From the NCBI RefSeq assembly GCF_024497955.1, contig NZ_JANHKP010000006.1:124001-188000 (forward strand): a stretch of DNA of 64,000 bases, given 5' to 3'. The position numbers were made by a program, and so were the translations under genes. Below, piece by piece: positions 1 to 8,544 of this stretch (position 1 is its first letter; each line of letters opens with the position of its first letter). Source of the DNA: Streptomyces sp. C10-9-1. GTDB taxonomy: Bacteria > Actinomycetota > Actinomycetes > Streptomycetales > Streptomycetaceae. The notes under the pieces are model-generated. The model had not been told where the DNA came from, did no database searches, and saw only the letters and a list, made by a program, of their open reading frames with translations.

Positions 1-495
1 TCGGTGAGCGAGGACAGCGGGGACGCCGCCACCCCCCGTGAGGCACCGGACTTCGAGGCGGTGTGCGGCACCACCCCCGCCGCGGCGGGGACCAAGCGGG
101 TGGCCGTGGTGATCGACCCCGGCACGCCCGAGGACGCCCCCTCCGGGCAGCGTCCGCCGGCCCCGCGCTCGGCCTGCGCGCAGGTCGGCACCGACGCGAC
201 CTCGGCCGAGGCGCTGGCGCAGGTGGCGAAGCCTCTGCGCTACGACGGCAGCGCGCTGCTCTGCGCGATCGGCGGCTATCCGCGCACCGGCTGCGGCGAG
301 CAGGTGGACCCCTCCGGTACGGAGGCGGGCTCCGCGGAGGCGTCCGCGTCCGCGCCGGAATCCGGCTCCGCGTCCGGCGGGACCGGCTCCGGCGACGACG
401 GGCAGGGCCCCTCGCTGGGCGTCTGGGCGGGCATGGCAGCCGTCCTCGGGCTGGGCGGGGCCGCCCTGTGGCGGGCCCGCCGACGGCGCGGATGA
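1..495 (+). CDS. SCO2322-family secreted/membrane-anchored protein, 3' part only
   Basis: The open frame runs in from the left edge, so the start and probably the signal peptide lie outside the window. The visible 164 codons hold a small domain with four cysteines (VCGT, SACAQ, LLCAI, TGCGE), then a Ser/Gly/Glu-rich low-complexity linker, a C-terminal hydrophobic segment (WAGMAAVLGLGGAALW) and a short Arg-rich tail. That is an extracytoplasmic domain tethered by one membrane helix. The stop overlaps the next start by ATGA, so it is co-translated with the EcfT gene. In streptomycetes this family sits directly before an ECF transporter; a substrate-capture role is inferred, not shown. Confidence 0.75.
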   Translation, partial: SVSEDSGDAATPREAPDFEAVCGTTPAAAGTKRVAVVIDPGTPEDAPSGQRPPAPRSACAQVGTDATSAEALAQVAKPLRYDGSALLCAIGGYPRTGCGEQVDPSGTEAGSAEASASAPESGSASGGTGSGDDGQGPSLGVWAGMAAVLGLGGAALWRARRRRG

Positions 496-1790
496 CCGGG
501 GAACCCTTCCGGGGGCGCCCCGCGCCCCGGCCGGAGGCAGCCGCGGGCGCCGCGGACGCACAGGCCCCCGGGGCGCCCTCGGGCACCCCGGGCGCGCCCG
601 GCGCGGCCCCGGCTCGGGGAGGCGCGGACGCCCCGGCCGGGCGAGGCGCCGCCGGGCGGCTCGGACGCGCCGCCGAGCGGCTGCGCGCCCCGGTCGGCAG
701 CCGCGGCAACGCCCTCCATGCGGGAGCCTGGTGGCTGTGGGCCGTGGGGCTCGCGGTCGCCGCCTCGCGCACCACCAACCCGCTGCTCCTCGGGCTGCTC
801 GTGGGGGTGGCGGGCTACGTGGTCGCGGCGCGCCGCACCGACGCTCCCTGGGCCCGCTCCTACGGCGCGTTCGTCAAACTGGGGCTCTTCGTCATCGCGC
901 TGAGGGTGGCCTTCTCGGCGCTGCTGGGCTCCCCGATCCCCGGCACGCACACGCTCTTCACCCTCCCCGAGGTCCCGATGCCCGGCTGGGCCGAGGGCAT
1001 CCGCGTCGGCGGCCGGGTGACGGGTGAGCAGGTGCTCTTCGCCTTCTACGACGGCGCCAAGCTCGCCACCCTGCTGATCTGCGTGGGCGCGGCGAACGCC
1101 CTCGCCAGCCCGGCCCGGCTGCTGAAGTCGCTCCCGGGCGCCCTGTACGAGGCCGGTGTGGCGGTGGTCGTCGCCATGACCTTCGCGCCGAACATGGTCG
1201 CCGACGTCTTCCGGCTGCGCACCGCCCGCCGGCTGCGCGGGCGGCCCACCGGCGGGGTGCGGGCGGTCGCGCAGATCGGCCTGCCCGTCCTGGAGGGCGC
1301 GCTGGAGCGCTCGGTCGCCCTGGCCGCCTCGATGGACGCACGGGGCTACGGGCGGACCGCGCAGGTGCCGGCCGGAGTCCGTCGGACCACCAACGCCCTC
1401 ACGCTGGGCGGCCTGCTGGGGGTGTGCGCGGGCTCCTACGGGCTGCTCGCCGCCGAAGGCGCCCGCTACGGCCTGCCGCTGACGGCCGCGGGCCTCGCCG
1501 CGGCGGCGGCCGGCCTCCGGCTGGGCGGGCGGCGCTCGGTGCGCAGCCGGTACCGGCCCGACCGCTGGGGTGCGCGCGCGTGGCTGGTCGCCGGTTCCGG
1601 TGCGGCGGTGGCGGCGCTGATGATCCACGCGGGCACCGTCGCCCCGGAGGCCCTGCACCCCGGGGTCGTTCCGCCCACCGTGCCCGAACTCCCCCTGTGG
1701 CCGGCCCTGTCGGTGCTGGTCGGACTGCTGCCGGCCTGGGTCGCCCCGCTGCCCCCCGCTCCCCCCGGACCCCAGGAGTCGTCCCCGTGA
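492..1790 (+). CDS. ECF transporter transmembrane component EcfT (CbiQ family)
   Basis: The EcfT scaffold joins the substrate-binding S component to the two ATPases of an energy-coupling factor importer. The ATG at 492 overlaps the upstream stop. The first ~75 residues are a Pro/Ala/Gly-rich, probably disordered extension, unusual for EcfT. They are followed by several hydrophobic segments. The Ala-Arg-Gly-type coupling motif is visible as SMDARGYGR near residue 280. A further C-terminal pair of hydrophobic helices ends just before the stop. At 432 residues it is longer than the usual ~260, mainly because of the two extensions. The 3' end overlaps the ATPase start (GTGA). Confidence 0.85.
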   Translation: MTGEPFRGRPAPRPEAAAGAADAQAPGAPSGTPGAPGAAPARGGADAPAGRGAAGRLGRAAERLRAPVGSRGNALHAGAWWLWAVGLAVAASRTTNPLLLGLLVGVAGYVVAARRTDAPWARSYGAFVKLGLFVIALRVAFSALLGSPIPGTHTLFTLPEVPMPGWAEGIRVGGRVTGEQVLFAFYDGAKLATLLICVGAANALASPARLLKSLPGALYEAGVAVVVAMTFAPNMVADVFRLRTARRLRGRPTGGVRAVAQIGLPVLEGALERSVALAASMDARGYGRTAQVPAGVRRTTNALTLGGLLGVCAGSYGLLAAEGARYGLPLTAAGLAAAAAGLRLGGRRSVRSRYRPDRWGARAWLVAGSGAAVAALMIHAGTVAPEALHPGVVPPTVPELPLWPALSVLVGLLPAWVAPLPPAPPGPQESSP

Positions 1791-3622
1791 TCCGTTTCGA
1801 CGACGTGACGGTGACCTACGCCGACGCGGCCGCGCCCACGCTGGAGCGGGTGGACCTGACGGTGCCCGAGGGGGAGCTGGTGCTGCTGGTCGGCCCGTCC
1901 GGGTCGGGCAAGTCGACGCTGCTGGGGGCCGTCTCGGGGCTGGTCCCGCACTTCACGGGCGGCACGCTGCGCGGCCGGGTCACGGTCTGCGGACGGGACA
2001 CCCGTACCCACCGGCCCCGGGAGCTCTCCGACGTCGTCGGCACCGTGGGGCAGGACCCGCGGGCCCATTTCGTCACCGACACCGTCGAGGACGAGCTCGC
2101 GTACGGCATGGAGTCCCTCGGGCTCCCCGCCGACGTGATGCGCCGCCGGGTGGAGGAGACCCTCGACCTGCTGGGGCTGGCCGAGCTGCGGGACCGGCCG
2201 ATCGCGACCCTGTCCGGCGGCCAGCAGCAGCGGGTGGCCATCGGCTCGGTGCTCACCACGCACCCCCGGGTGCTGGTGCTGGACGAGCCGACGTCGGCGC
2301 TCGACCCCGCCGCCGCGGAGGAGGTGCTCTCGGTGCTCCAGCGCCTGGTGCACGACCTCGGGACCACCGTGCTGATGGCGGAGCACCGCCTGGAGCGCGT
2401 GGTGCAGTACGCGGACCGGGTGGTGCTGCTGCCGGGGGTCGGCGAGGCGCCGGTGACCGGCTCGCCGACCGAGGTGATGTCCGTCTCGCCGGTCCACCCC
2501 CCGGTGGTGGCGCTGGGGCGGCTCGCGGGCTGGTCGCCCCTGCCCCTGTCGGTGCGGGACGCCCGGAGGCTGGCCCCTGCGCTGCGCGACCGCCTGGCGG
2601 GGCTCTCCCCCGCCGCCGCGGAGCGCACGGGCGGGCCCGCCCTCCCGCCGGAGCCGGCCGAGGGGGCGGGGCCGGCTGGCCCGCCGCAGCCGGCCGAGGG
2701 GGCCGCAGCGGCGGAGGGGCGCACCGGCCGCTCCGGTTCCCCGCCCCGCCGCGGGCCGCTGCGGCGCGTCCTCGACCGCCTCCGGACGGGCTCCGGGGGC
2801 CCCCGCGCCCACGCACCGGCCCCCGCGCCCCGCACGCCGGACGCCGGAGGTCCGCCCGCGGCGCGCCTGCGCGGGCTCACCGTCCGCCGCGGCCGCGTCG
2901 AGGCGCTGCGCGGTATCGACCTCACCGTCTCCGCGGGCGAGACCGTGGCCCTGATGGGCCGCAACGGCGCGGGGAAGTCGACCCTGCTCGGCAGCCTGGT
3001 GGGCATGGTCGAGCCGACGTCGGGCACGGTCGCCGCCGGTGGGCTGACCCCCCGCCGCACCCCTCCCCGCGAGCTGATCCGGCAGGTCGGGCTGGTCCCC
3101 CAGGACCCCCGCGACCTGCTGTACGCCGAGACGGTGTCGGCCGAGTGCGCGGCGGCCGACGCCGACGCGGGCGCCGACGCGGGCACCTGCCTCGGGCTGG
3201 TCGGCACCCTGCTGCCCGATGTCGACGGCGCCACGCACCCGCGCGACCTCTCCGAGGGGCAGCGCCTCGCGCTGGCCCTGGCCGTCGTGCTGACCGCGCG
3301 TCCGCCGCTGATCCTCCTCGACGAGCCGACCCGCGGCCTCGACTACGCGGCGAAGGGCCGGCTGGTGGACCTGCTGCGGGGCCTGGCGGGGCGAGGCCAC
3401 TCGATCGTGCTGGCCACCCACGACGTGGAGCTGGCGGCGGAGCTGGCACACCGGGTGGTGATCCTCGCCGACGGCGAGGTGGTCGCCGACGGGCCCACGG
3501 CGGAGGTGGTCGTCTCCTCCCCCTCCTTCGCGCCGCAGATCGCCAAGGTCCTCGCACCGCAGCGGTGGCTCACGGTCTCCGAGGTGGCCGCGGCCCTGGC
3601 CGGACGGGAGGAGCACCGGTGA
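1787..3622 (+). CDS. ECF transporter ATPase, two ABC domains fused (EcfA1-EcfA2)
   Basis: This 611-residue protein carries both nucleotide-binding domains of an ECF importer on one chain. Domain 1 has Walker A GPSGSGKST (residues ~36-44), signature LSGGQQQR and Walker B VLVLDEPTSALD. A Pro/Gly/Ala-rich linker spans roughly residues 275-355. Domain 2 has GRNGAGKST, the altered signature LSEGQRLAL and LILLDEPTRGLD. Fusing A1 and A2 is common in actinobacteria. The GTG start overlaps the EcfT stop and the stop overlaps the S-component start, so all genes are tightly coupled. It acts at the inner face of the membrane and powers uptake. Confidence 0.9.
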   Translation: MIRFDDVTVTYADAAAPTLERVDLTVPEGELVLLVGPSGSGKSTLLGAVSGLVPHFTGGTLRGRVTVCGRDTRTHRPRELSDVVGTVGQDPRAHFVTDTVEDELAYGMESLGLPADVMRRRVEETLDLLGLAELRDRPIATLSGGQQQRVAIGSVLTTHPRVLVLDEPTSALDPAAAEEVLSVLQRLVHDLGTTVLMAEHRLERVVQYADRVVLLPGVGEAPVTGSPTEVMSVSPVHPPVVALGRLAGWSPLPLSVRDARRLAPALRDRLAGLSPAAAERTGGPALPPEPAEGAGPAGPPQPAEGAAAAEGRTGRSGSPPRRGPLRRVLDRLRTGSGGPRAHAPAPAPRTPDAGGPPAARLRGLTVRRGRVEALRGIDLTVSAGETVALMGRNGAGKSTLLGSLVGMVEPTSGTVAAGGLTPRRTPPRELIRQVGLVPQDPRDLLYAETVSAECAAADADAGADAGTCLGLVGTLLPDVDGATHPRDLSEGQRLALALAVVLTARPPLILLDEPTRGLDYAAKGRLVDLLRGLAGRGHSIVLATHDVELAAELAHRVVILADGEVVADGPTAEVVVSSPSFAPQIAKVLAPQRWLTVSEVAAALAGREEHR

Positions 3623-4506
3623 CCCCGGCCGGCGGTCCGCACGGCACGGGCGGAGCGGGCGGGGTCGGCACCGTGGCGGGCGGGCGCGTGCGCCCCGTCC
3701 GCCTGGGGCCGCGCTCCGTGGCGGCGCTGGTCCTGGTCAGCGCGATCGGAGCGATGTTCTTCGGCTGGCCGCTGCTGGCCGACGCGGGTTCGGGGCTCGC
3801 GGCGCACGCCGGGGACGCACCCTGGCTGCTCGCCGTCCTGCTGCCGCTCCTGGTCGCCGTGGTCGTCGCCACGATCGCGGACAGCGGCATGGACGCCAAG
3901 GCGGTGGCCATGCTCGGGGTGCTGGCCGCCGTCGGGGCGGCCCTGCGGCCGCTGGGGGCGGGGACGGCGGGCCTGGAGCCGATGTTCTTCCTGATGGTGC
4001 TCAGCGGGCGGGTCCTCGGCCCCGGCTTCGGCTTCGTCCTGGGGTCGGTCACGATGTTCGCCTCCGCCCTGCTCACGGGCGGGGTCGGGCCGTGGATGCC
4101 GTTCCAGATGCTGGCCATGGGCTGGTTCACCCTGGGCGCGGGGCTGCTGCCCGGGGCGGACCGGCTGCGGGGGCGGGCGGAGCTGCTGATGCTGGCCGGG
4201 TACGGGGCGCTGGCCGCGTTCGCCTACGGCACGGTCATGAACCTCTACGGCTGGACCGTGATCACGGGCATGGCCACGGGAATCTCCTTCCACCCCGGGG
4301 ACCCGCTGCACGAGAACCTGGTGCGGTTCCTGGCGTACTGCGCCGCCACCTCGCTCGGCTGGGACCTGGGGCGCGCGGTGCTGACGGTGGTGCTGACCCT
4401 GACGCTCGGCGGCACGCTGCTGCGGGCGCTGCGGAGGGCGACCCGGCGGGCCGCGTTCGAGGCGCGGGTCACATTCGAGGAGGCCCCGACGGACCGGGCG
4501 GGGTGA
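3619..4506 (+). CDS. ECF transporter S (substrate-binding) component
   Basis: This 295-residue membrane protein ends the ECF operon. The GTG start overlaps the ATPase stop by four bases. After a short Gly-rich N-terminus there are about six or seven hydrophobic helices (for example ALVLVSAIGAMFFGWPLL, WLLAVLLPLLVAVVVATI and a long central AMLGVLAAVGAAL). The segment around FGFVLGSVTMFASALLTGGVG is typical of S components. The substrate cannot be read from sequence. Cobalamin or a related cofactor is a reasonable guess given operons of this type and the cobalamin genes 16 kb away. Whether a B12 riboswitch precedes the operon cannot be seen because the start is off-window. Confidence 0.8.
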   Translation: MTPAGGPHGTGGAGGVGTVAGGRVRPVRLGPRSVAALVLVSAIGAMFFGWPLLADAGSGLAAHAGDAPWLLAVLLPLLVAVVVATIADSGMDAKAVAMLGVLAAVGAALRPLGAGTAGLEPMFFLMVLSGRVLGPGFGFVLGSVTMFASALLTGGVGPWMPFQMLAMGWFTLGAGLLPGADRLRGRAELLMLAGYGALAAFAYGTVMNLYGWTVITGMATGISFHPGDPLHENLVRFLAYCAATSLGWDLGRAVLTVVLTLTLGGTLLRALRRATRRAAFEARVTFEEAPTDRAG

Positions 4507-4824
4507 GGCGCCCCACAGGGCCGCCGGCCGGTACGAGGCAGGTTCGTAGCCGACCGGGACGGAGACGGGCGGCGTTCCGCGGCCCGGACGACGGGCCGGA
4601 GGGACTTCACCCCGAAGGGGTGACTTGCCCGTTTTCGGACTTATGCGATGTGCGGTAGTACATGGGGGTCGTTGCCATGGTTCGCGGCGGGGGCTAAGAC
4701 TGGTCCGGTCGCCGGGCACCCCGCACCTGACAGCGGGAAGCCCACGGGTGGCCCGGATCCCCTCGTACGCCTGGGGGTCCGGCCTGCCCGGCGGCGCCCC
4801 CGACCCCGACGTTAGGCCACCCTC
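4507..4824 (+). other. 318-base non-coding leader before the transglycosylase gene
   Basis: No gene is visible. The stretch holds the hairpin at 4607-4623 and a comparatively AT-rich patch at 4630-4665 (GTTTTCGGACTTATGCGATG), probably promoter DNA. About 180 bases of G/C-rich leader follow before the coding start. Streptomycete wall-hydrolase genes often carry a c-di-AMP riboswitch here. Its conserved GGGGAACC and CGACAGCTAACCTCG-like blocks are not found. Confidence 0.4.
4607..4623 (+). terminator. short hairpin after the ECF operon
   Basis: TCACCCC - GAA - GGGGTGA is a perfect 7-bp stem 100 bases past the S-component stop. A T run follows at about 4630 (CCCGTTTT), which is rare at this GC content. 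It could end the ECF transcript. Confidence 0.4.
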
Positions 4825-5250
4825 TTGTCCCGCTCCGTCCTCCGCCGCTTCGCCGACCGCCCGAAGGCCGCTCTCGCCGGCTCCGCCCTGGTGCTGGCCA
4901 CCGCCGGCATGGCCGTCGGCATGAACCCGGCCGCCGCCGCTGCCGCGCCCGCCGAGCCGAGCGGGTCGCCCAAGGCGATCGCCCAGAAGATGATCAAGGA
5001 CGAGGCGCAGTTCGCCTGCTTCGACCGGATCGTGACGCACGAGTCCAACTGGGACGTGGACGCCACCAACGCCTCCAGCGGCGCCTACGGCCTGGTCCAG
5101 GCCCTGCCGGGCGGCAAGATGGCCTCCGCCGGCTCCGACTGGCGCACCAACCCCGCCACCCAGATCGAGTGGGGCCTGGACTACATGAAGGACCGCTACG
5201 GCAGCCCCTGCGGCGCCTGGTCCGCCTGGCAGGCGCAGGGCTGGTACTGA
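4825..5250 (+). CDS. secreted transglycosylase-like (SLT/lysozyme-fold) protein
   Basis: This 141-residue secreted protein is probably a peptidoglycan lytic transglycosylase or lysozyme-like enzyme. An N-terminal signal peptide (basic RRFADRPK, hydrophobic LAGSALVLATAGMAVGM, cleavage near AAAAAAP) precedes a small SLT-like domain. The candidate catalytic Glu is residue 73 in THESNWD, followed by the family motif SGAYGLVQALPGGKM. The only start that keeps the signal peptide is TTG at 4825; an in-frame TAG lies four codons upstream, and the nearest ATG codons are inside the hydrophobic core. The ribosome site is weak. A strong terminator follows. Confidence 0.8.
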   Translation: MSRSVLRRFADRPKAALAGSALVLATAGMAVGMNPAAAAAAPAEPSGSPKAIAQKMIKDEAQFACFDRIVTHESNWDVDATNASSGAYGLVQALPGGKMASAGSDWRTNPATQIEWGLDYMKDRYGSPCGAWSAWQAQGWY

Positions 5251-5273
5251 GCCCCGGCCTGATCCGGCTTCCC

Positions 5274-5315
5274 GGCCGAGGGCCCCGGTCGCACAAGCGA
5301 CCGGGGCCCTCGGCC
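5274..5315 (+). terminator. strong bidirectional hairpin terminator
   Basis: A perfect 19-bp stem (GGCCGAGGGCCCCGGTCGC and its complement) with an ACAA loop lies between the transglycosylase gene and the convergent lipoprotein gene. It can end transcripts from both sides. Confidence 0.85.
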
Positions 5316-5343
5316 GCGTGCACGGGCCTGAGGGGCCGGCCCC

Positions 5344-5958
5344 TCAGCCCGCGCCGCCGGAGGGCGACGGCACGGGGGTGTCGGCGGACCAGAAGGGGGA
5401 CTCGATGTACGGCAGCCCCGTGGCCTCGGGGCTGTCGGGGTCGAACGGCTCCCTGTCCGGCTCCACGACCTCGGACTCCGTCACGCAGTTCGACGCGACG
5501 GTGAAGAACGCCTGGCCCTTGTAGCCGATCTCCACCGTGAGCTGGAACCCCTCGGGTGCGTTGGCGAAGATCGCCGGCTTCTCCTTGTTCGGGCGGACCG
5601 CCGTGATCTCGTACCCCTGGGCCTTCCAGTGCCGCTCGACCACGCCCACGAAGCTCCCCCGGCGCTCCGGGGAGATCACGGTGACCACATAGCGCCGGCG
5701 GACCACCTGGCCCGCACCCGTGGCGTCGTTCTTGAAGTCCGTGCAGATGCCGTCGGTGGACGGCCCGCGCCGCGCCTCCACACCCGGCCGGACGGCGGCC
5801 AGGGTGGCGTCGAGGATCTCGTCCGCCCGGTCGGACGCCTGCTGCATGTTCACGTTCCGCTCACTCCCCTGGTTGCCGGCCCCCTCGCCGCCTCCGACCA
5901 CTCCGCAGCCGGAGGCTGCGAGGGCTGCCAGAGCCACGGCAGGAATTCGATGCTTCAT
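5344..5958 (-). CDS. lipoprotein of unknown function
   Basis: This 204-residue protein has a lipoprotein signal: basic MKHR, hydrophobic core and lipobox LAASGC with Cys18. The mature part has two further cysteines (GICTDF, SNCVTE), several beta-strand-like segments (RRRYVVTVISP, FQLTVEIGYKGQAFFTV) and a Pro/Ser-rich tail. It should be anchored to the outer face of the membrane. It is the last gene of a three-gene minus-strand operon. Its ATG overlaps the hydrolase stop by four bases, so it is probably made with the hydrolase and may act as its partner or immunity-like protein. That role is inference; the family is not recognised. Confidence 0.8.
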   Translation of the reverse strand: MKHRIPAVALAALAASGCGVVGGGEGAGNQGSERNVNMQQASDRADEILDATLAAVRPGVEARRGPSTDGICTDFKNDATGAGQVVRRRYVVTVISPERRGSFVGVVERHWKAQGYEITAVRPNKEKPAIFANAPEGFQLTVEIGYKGQAFFTVASNCVTESEVVEPDREPFDPDSPEATGLPYIESPFWSADTPVPSPSGGAG

Positions 5959-7835
5959 CGGTGTTTCTCCGCAACGATAAGTTCGGGCTGCCCGGCGACC
6001 ACGGCTGCGATGTTGTCCGCGGAAACCCGATCCCTCACAGGGTCGAAGTAGTTGGAGTGCGCGGGGGTCGGCCCCTCGCCGTCGATCAGAGGCCGGGGCC
6101 CGTCGTCGACCGCGAACCGGTGTGCCCCGAAGGCCTCGCTCGCGGGGTCCTTGCCGAACCAGATGTCGTCGTCGCCCTGATCGGCGATGTCCGCCGCCAG
6201 ATAGGCGAGCGGTGGTGACGCGGAGAGGAGCGCGCCGACCGCCGCCTCCTTCTTCGAGGGCAGCATCGTCACCGGGTCGTTCTCGGCGGCACCGACGAAC
6301 ACGTGGTCCTTGCCGACTCCGAGGTCCTCGGCCCGGTCGACCCCGACGCCCGGACTGCCGACGAGGACGATGTCGTCGGCCCCCGGTATCCCGCCGCTCT
6401 CCTGGGTGGCCGCACCCACGAGCCGCGATCCGTAGGAGTGGCCGATGGCCGTCAGGTGCGGGTCCGCGTGGTCGTTGGTGGCGGAGAGACCGCTCATGAA
6501 GGAGTTGTACGCAGGAGCTCCCTTCTCGGCGGGTGCGGAGGACATCACCTCGATGTTGTCGAGCAGCTTGGGCGCGTCGGCGCCGCCGAGCTGCGGAGGG
6601 TCGTAGCCGAGCCAGACAATCGCGGAGCTGGATTCGTCCTTCTGACGGGCCCCCACCGCCGTGTCGTAGGCCCTCCTGACGTCATTGCGGGCGAAGTGGT
6701 CGTCCAGCGCCGTCCCCAGGCCGGGGACGTAGGCGGCGACGTTCCGCGACGTGTCCGGGTTGCCGACGGCGACGATGGCACGCCCCGTGCCCTCGTCCCC
6801 GATGCCCAGCAGCAGCATCGGGGGCTCCTTGGGGTCCTTCAGACGCGCCGCGGCGTTGAGTTCCAGCTGGTGACGGATCTCCCTGAGCCCCCCGTACCGG
6901 GCCTCCTCCGCCTCGCCCTTCCGCTCGGCGTAGGCGGCGATCAGCAGATCGAGGTTCTCCCGGTTCGCCTCGTCGCGCACGACGGCCGGAACGCCGTCCA
7001 GGTTGCCGATGACGTCGGGGTAGCTCGCGAGGTACTCCGTCTGCCGGTCGCCGCTCAGGCCGTCCCACCACGCCTTGCGTTCGGCCGGCGTCGCGTCCAT
7101 CGGGATCTCGCGCTTCACCTGCTCGTACGCGGCGTCGCGGACCGCCTCCATGTCGGCGGCGGCGTCCGCCCACGTGCCGGCGTCGACGGCGAGTCCCTCA
7201 GGCGCCCTGAGCTTGGCGAGCGTCTGCCGGTAGCGCTCGTCGACCTCGCGGGCCTCGCGCACGGCCCGGGCGATCCGGTCGGCGACGCCCTGCGCGACGG
7301 CGTGGTGCGGGTTGGGGTTGAGCAGCTGCGTCGAGCCCGGTTGGAGCCCGGGCGTGAGCAGCCGCGGGCCGCCGGGTGCGTAGGGACCGACGGGAGGGCC
7401 GAGCGGGCTGACGCGGCCCCCCACGGTGCCGCCGGGGAAGGAGGCGCCGGTCAGCTCGTTCGTGCCGCCGGCCGGATAGGTGACGCTGCCGTCGTCGTGG
7501 ACGGTGAAGCCGTGGGCCGCGGCGTCGTGCAGCGCCCCGGTCAGGGCGCTCCTCGGCGCGGCCAGGTCGGCGGAGAGCCCGCTGACGGCGGTACGGACCA
7601 GGCCGCACTCGGTCGTGATGTAGTCGTAGTTGCGGCTCAGGCGCTTGAACCTGTCCACGGCCGCGGTGGCGGACTCGCCCTCCTGGGACTTGGACAACGC
7701 CCCGGCCAGGTCCCCGTCGACGCGGGTCTGTGCGGCGTCGGCGAACCGGGACGCGGCCCCCCATCCGTCGGCCGCCTCGTCCAGCTCCGTCAGCTTCAGG
7801 TCGCGTAGCTGCCGCCACGTCAGGGAGGACGTCAC
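5955..7835 (-). CDS. alpha/beta hydrolase, DUF1023 family
   Basis: This 626-residue protein has a long helical N-terminal half (residues ~1-330, charged and Ala-rich, with a Gly/Pro-rich stretch near 140-190) and a C-terminal alpha/beta-hydrolase domain. The nucleophile elbow is GHSYGS near residue 465. A nearby VLVGSPGVG and a later Asp/His-containing region (AENDP, GAHRFAVDDGP) could supply the rest of the triad. There is no signal peptide. DUF1023 enzymes in actinobacteria often sit next to small WXG100/ESX-like proteins, and here a 144-residue helical protein precedes it with a 4-base overlap. Substrate and cellular location are unknown; a secreted effector is one possibility. Confidence 0.8.
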   Translation of the reverse strand: MTSSLTWRQLRDLKLTELDEAADGWGAASRFADAAQTRVDGDLAGALSKSQEGESATAAVDRFKRLSRNYDYITTECGLVRTAVSGLSADLAAPRSALTGALHDAAAHGFTVHDDGSVTYPAGGTNELTGASFPGGTVGGRVSPLGPPVGPYAPGGPRLLTPGLQPGSTQLLNPNPHHAVAQGVADRIARAVREAREVDERYRQTLAKLRAPEGLAVDAGTWADAAADMEAVRDAAYEQVKREIPMDATPAERKAWWDGLSGDRQTEYLASYPDVIGNLDGVPAVVRDEANRENLDLLIAAYAERKGEAEEARYGGLREIRHQLELNAAARLKDPKEPPMLLLGIGDEGTGRAIVAVGNPDTSRNVAAYVPGLGTALDDHFARNDVRRAYDTAVGARQKDESSSAIVWLGYDPPQLGGADAPKLLDNIEVMSSAPAEKGAPAYNSFMSGLSATNDHADPHLTAIGHSYGSRLVGAATQESGGIPGADDIVLVGSPGVGVDRAEDLGVGKDHVFVGAAENDPVTMLPSKKEAAVGALLSASPPLAYLAADIADQGDDDIWFGKDPASEAFGAHRFAVDDGPRPLIDGEGPTPAHSNYFDPVRDRVSADNIAAVVAGQPELIVAEKHR

Positions 7836-8266
7836 CGGCTCTCATCCTTCGTCGGCGTGTGGACCGCGTCGGACTTCGCGCCGGTCGCGGTGTCCACGCC
7901 GCCCAGGTCCGCGGCCACCTGCCGGAGCTTCGGTGCGAGCGAACGGCACTCGTCCCGAACGGAGTCGAGGCGCTTCTCCCAGGAGTCGAGGACGGTGCGG
8001 AGTTCGGCGAGACTGGCGAGGCCGGTGAGGCCCGCGGTCATACCCGCATGCCCCTGGGACAGGTCGCCCCTGGCCTTGTGCGTGTCGGTTCCGAGGTGCT
8101 CCGCGGTGACCGCCGCGCGGGTCCAGGGCTTCGCGGAGTGCCTGAGTCCGCCGGCCTCCCCGGCGGCCCCGCCGCCCGCTTCGGCAGGTCTCTGGTCCAG
8201 TTGCACGGCGGTCGACCCGCGGTCGCCGTGTGTCGCCTTCAGCTGTTCCCACTCGTCCCAGGCCAT
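7832..8266 (-). CDS. small helical protein preceding DUF1023 hydrolase (WXG/ESX-like)
   Basis: This 144-residue, highly charged helical protein begins MAWDEWEQLKA. I chose the ATG at 8266 because the 30 residues upstream in the same frame read like non-coding sequence. There is no signal peptide or membrane helix. A paired Trp near the start, a central helical stretch (GHAGMTAGLTGLASLAELRT) and DSWEKRLDSVRDEC fit the general look of ESX-secreted or chaperone-like partners, but I do not see a clean WXG motif. It is the first gene of the operon with the DUF1023 hydrolase and the lipoprotein, with 4-base overlaps throughout, so the three probably act together. Confidence 0.65.
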   Translation of the reverse strand: MAWDEWEQLKATHGDRGSTAVQLDQRPAEAGGGAAGEAGGLRHSAKPWTRAAVTAEHLGTDTHKARGDLSQGHAGMTAGLTGLASLAELRTVLDSWEKRLDSVRDECRSLAPKLRQVAADLGGVDTATGAKSDAVHTPTKDESR

Positions 8267-8544
8267 GCCCGATCGCCCCCGTGGCTCGTCGGTGCTCAAC
8301 CGTCCACCGCAGGAACGGGATCCGAGGTGAGGCGGACCGGTCCCGGCGAACGGCACTGTGAGCGGACCATCCTAGGCCGCCGTGCCATGAGCACGACCGC
8401 GAGGGCGGGCGCGCCGAGCCGCGGCGCTCCGCCCGGCAGAGGGATCGGCCCGGCCCGGCGGGATGCGCCGATACGCCCGCACGGTGACGCGGCGGTCCGT
8501 CTCCGGCCGCCGCAGCGGTCACGCTCCCCAGGGGCCCGGCGGGT

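Noticed and set aside
4625..4824. c-di-AMP (ydaO) riboswitch before the transglycosylase-like gene
   Set aside because: The gene type and long leader invite it, but the conserved GGGGAACC and CCGACAGCTAACCTCG-like blocks are missing; only CCTGACAGCGGG is faintly similar.
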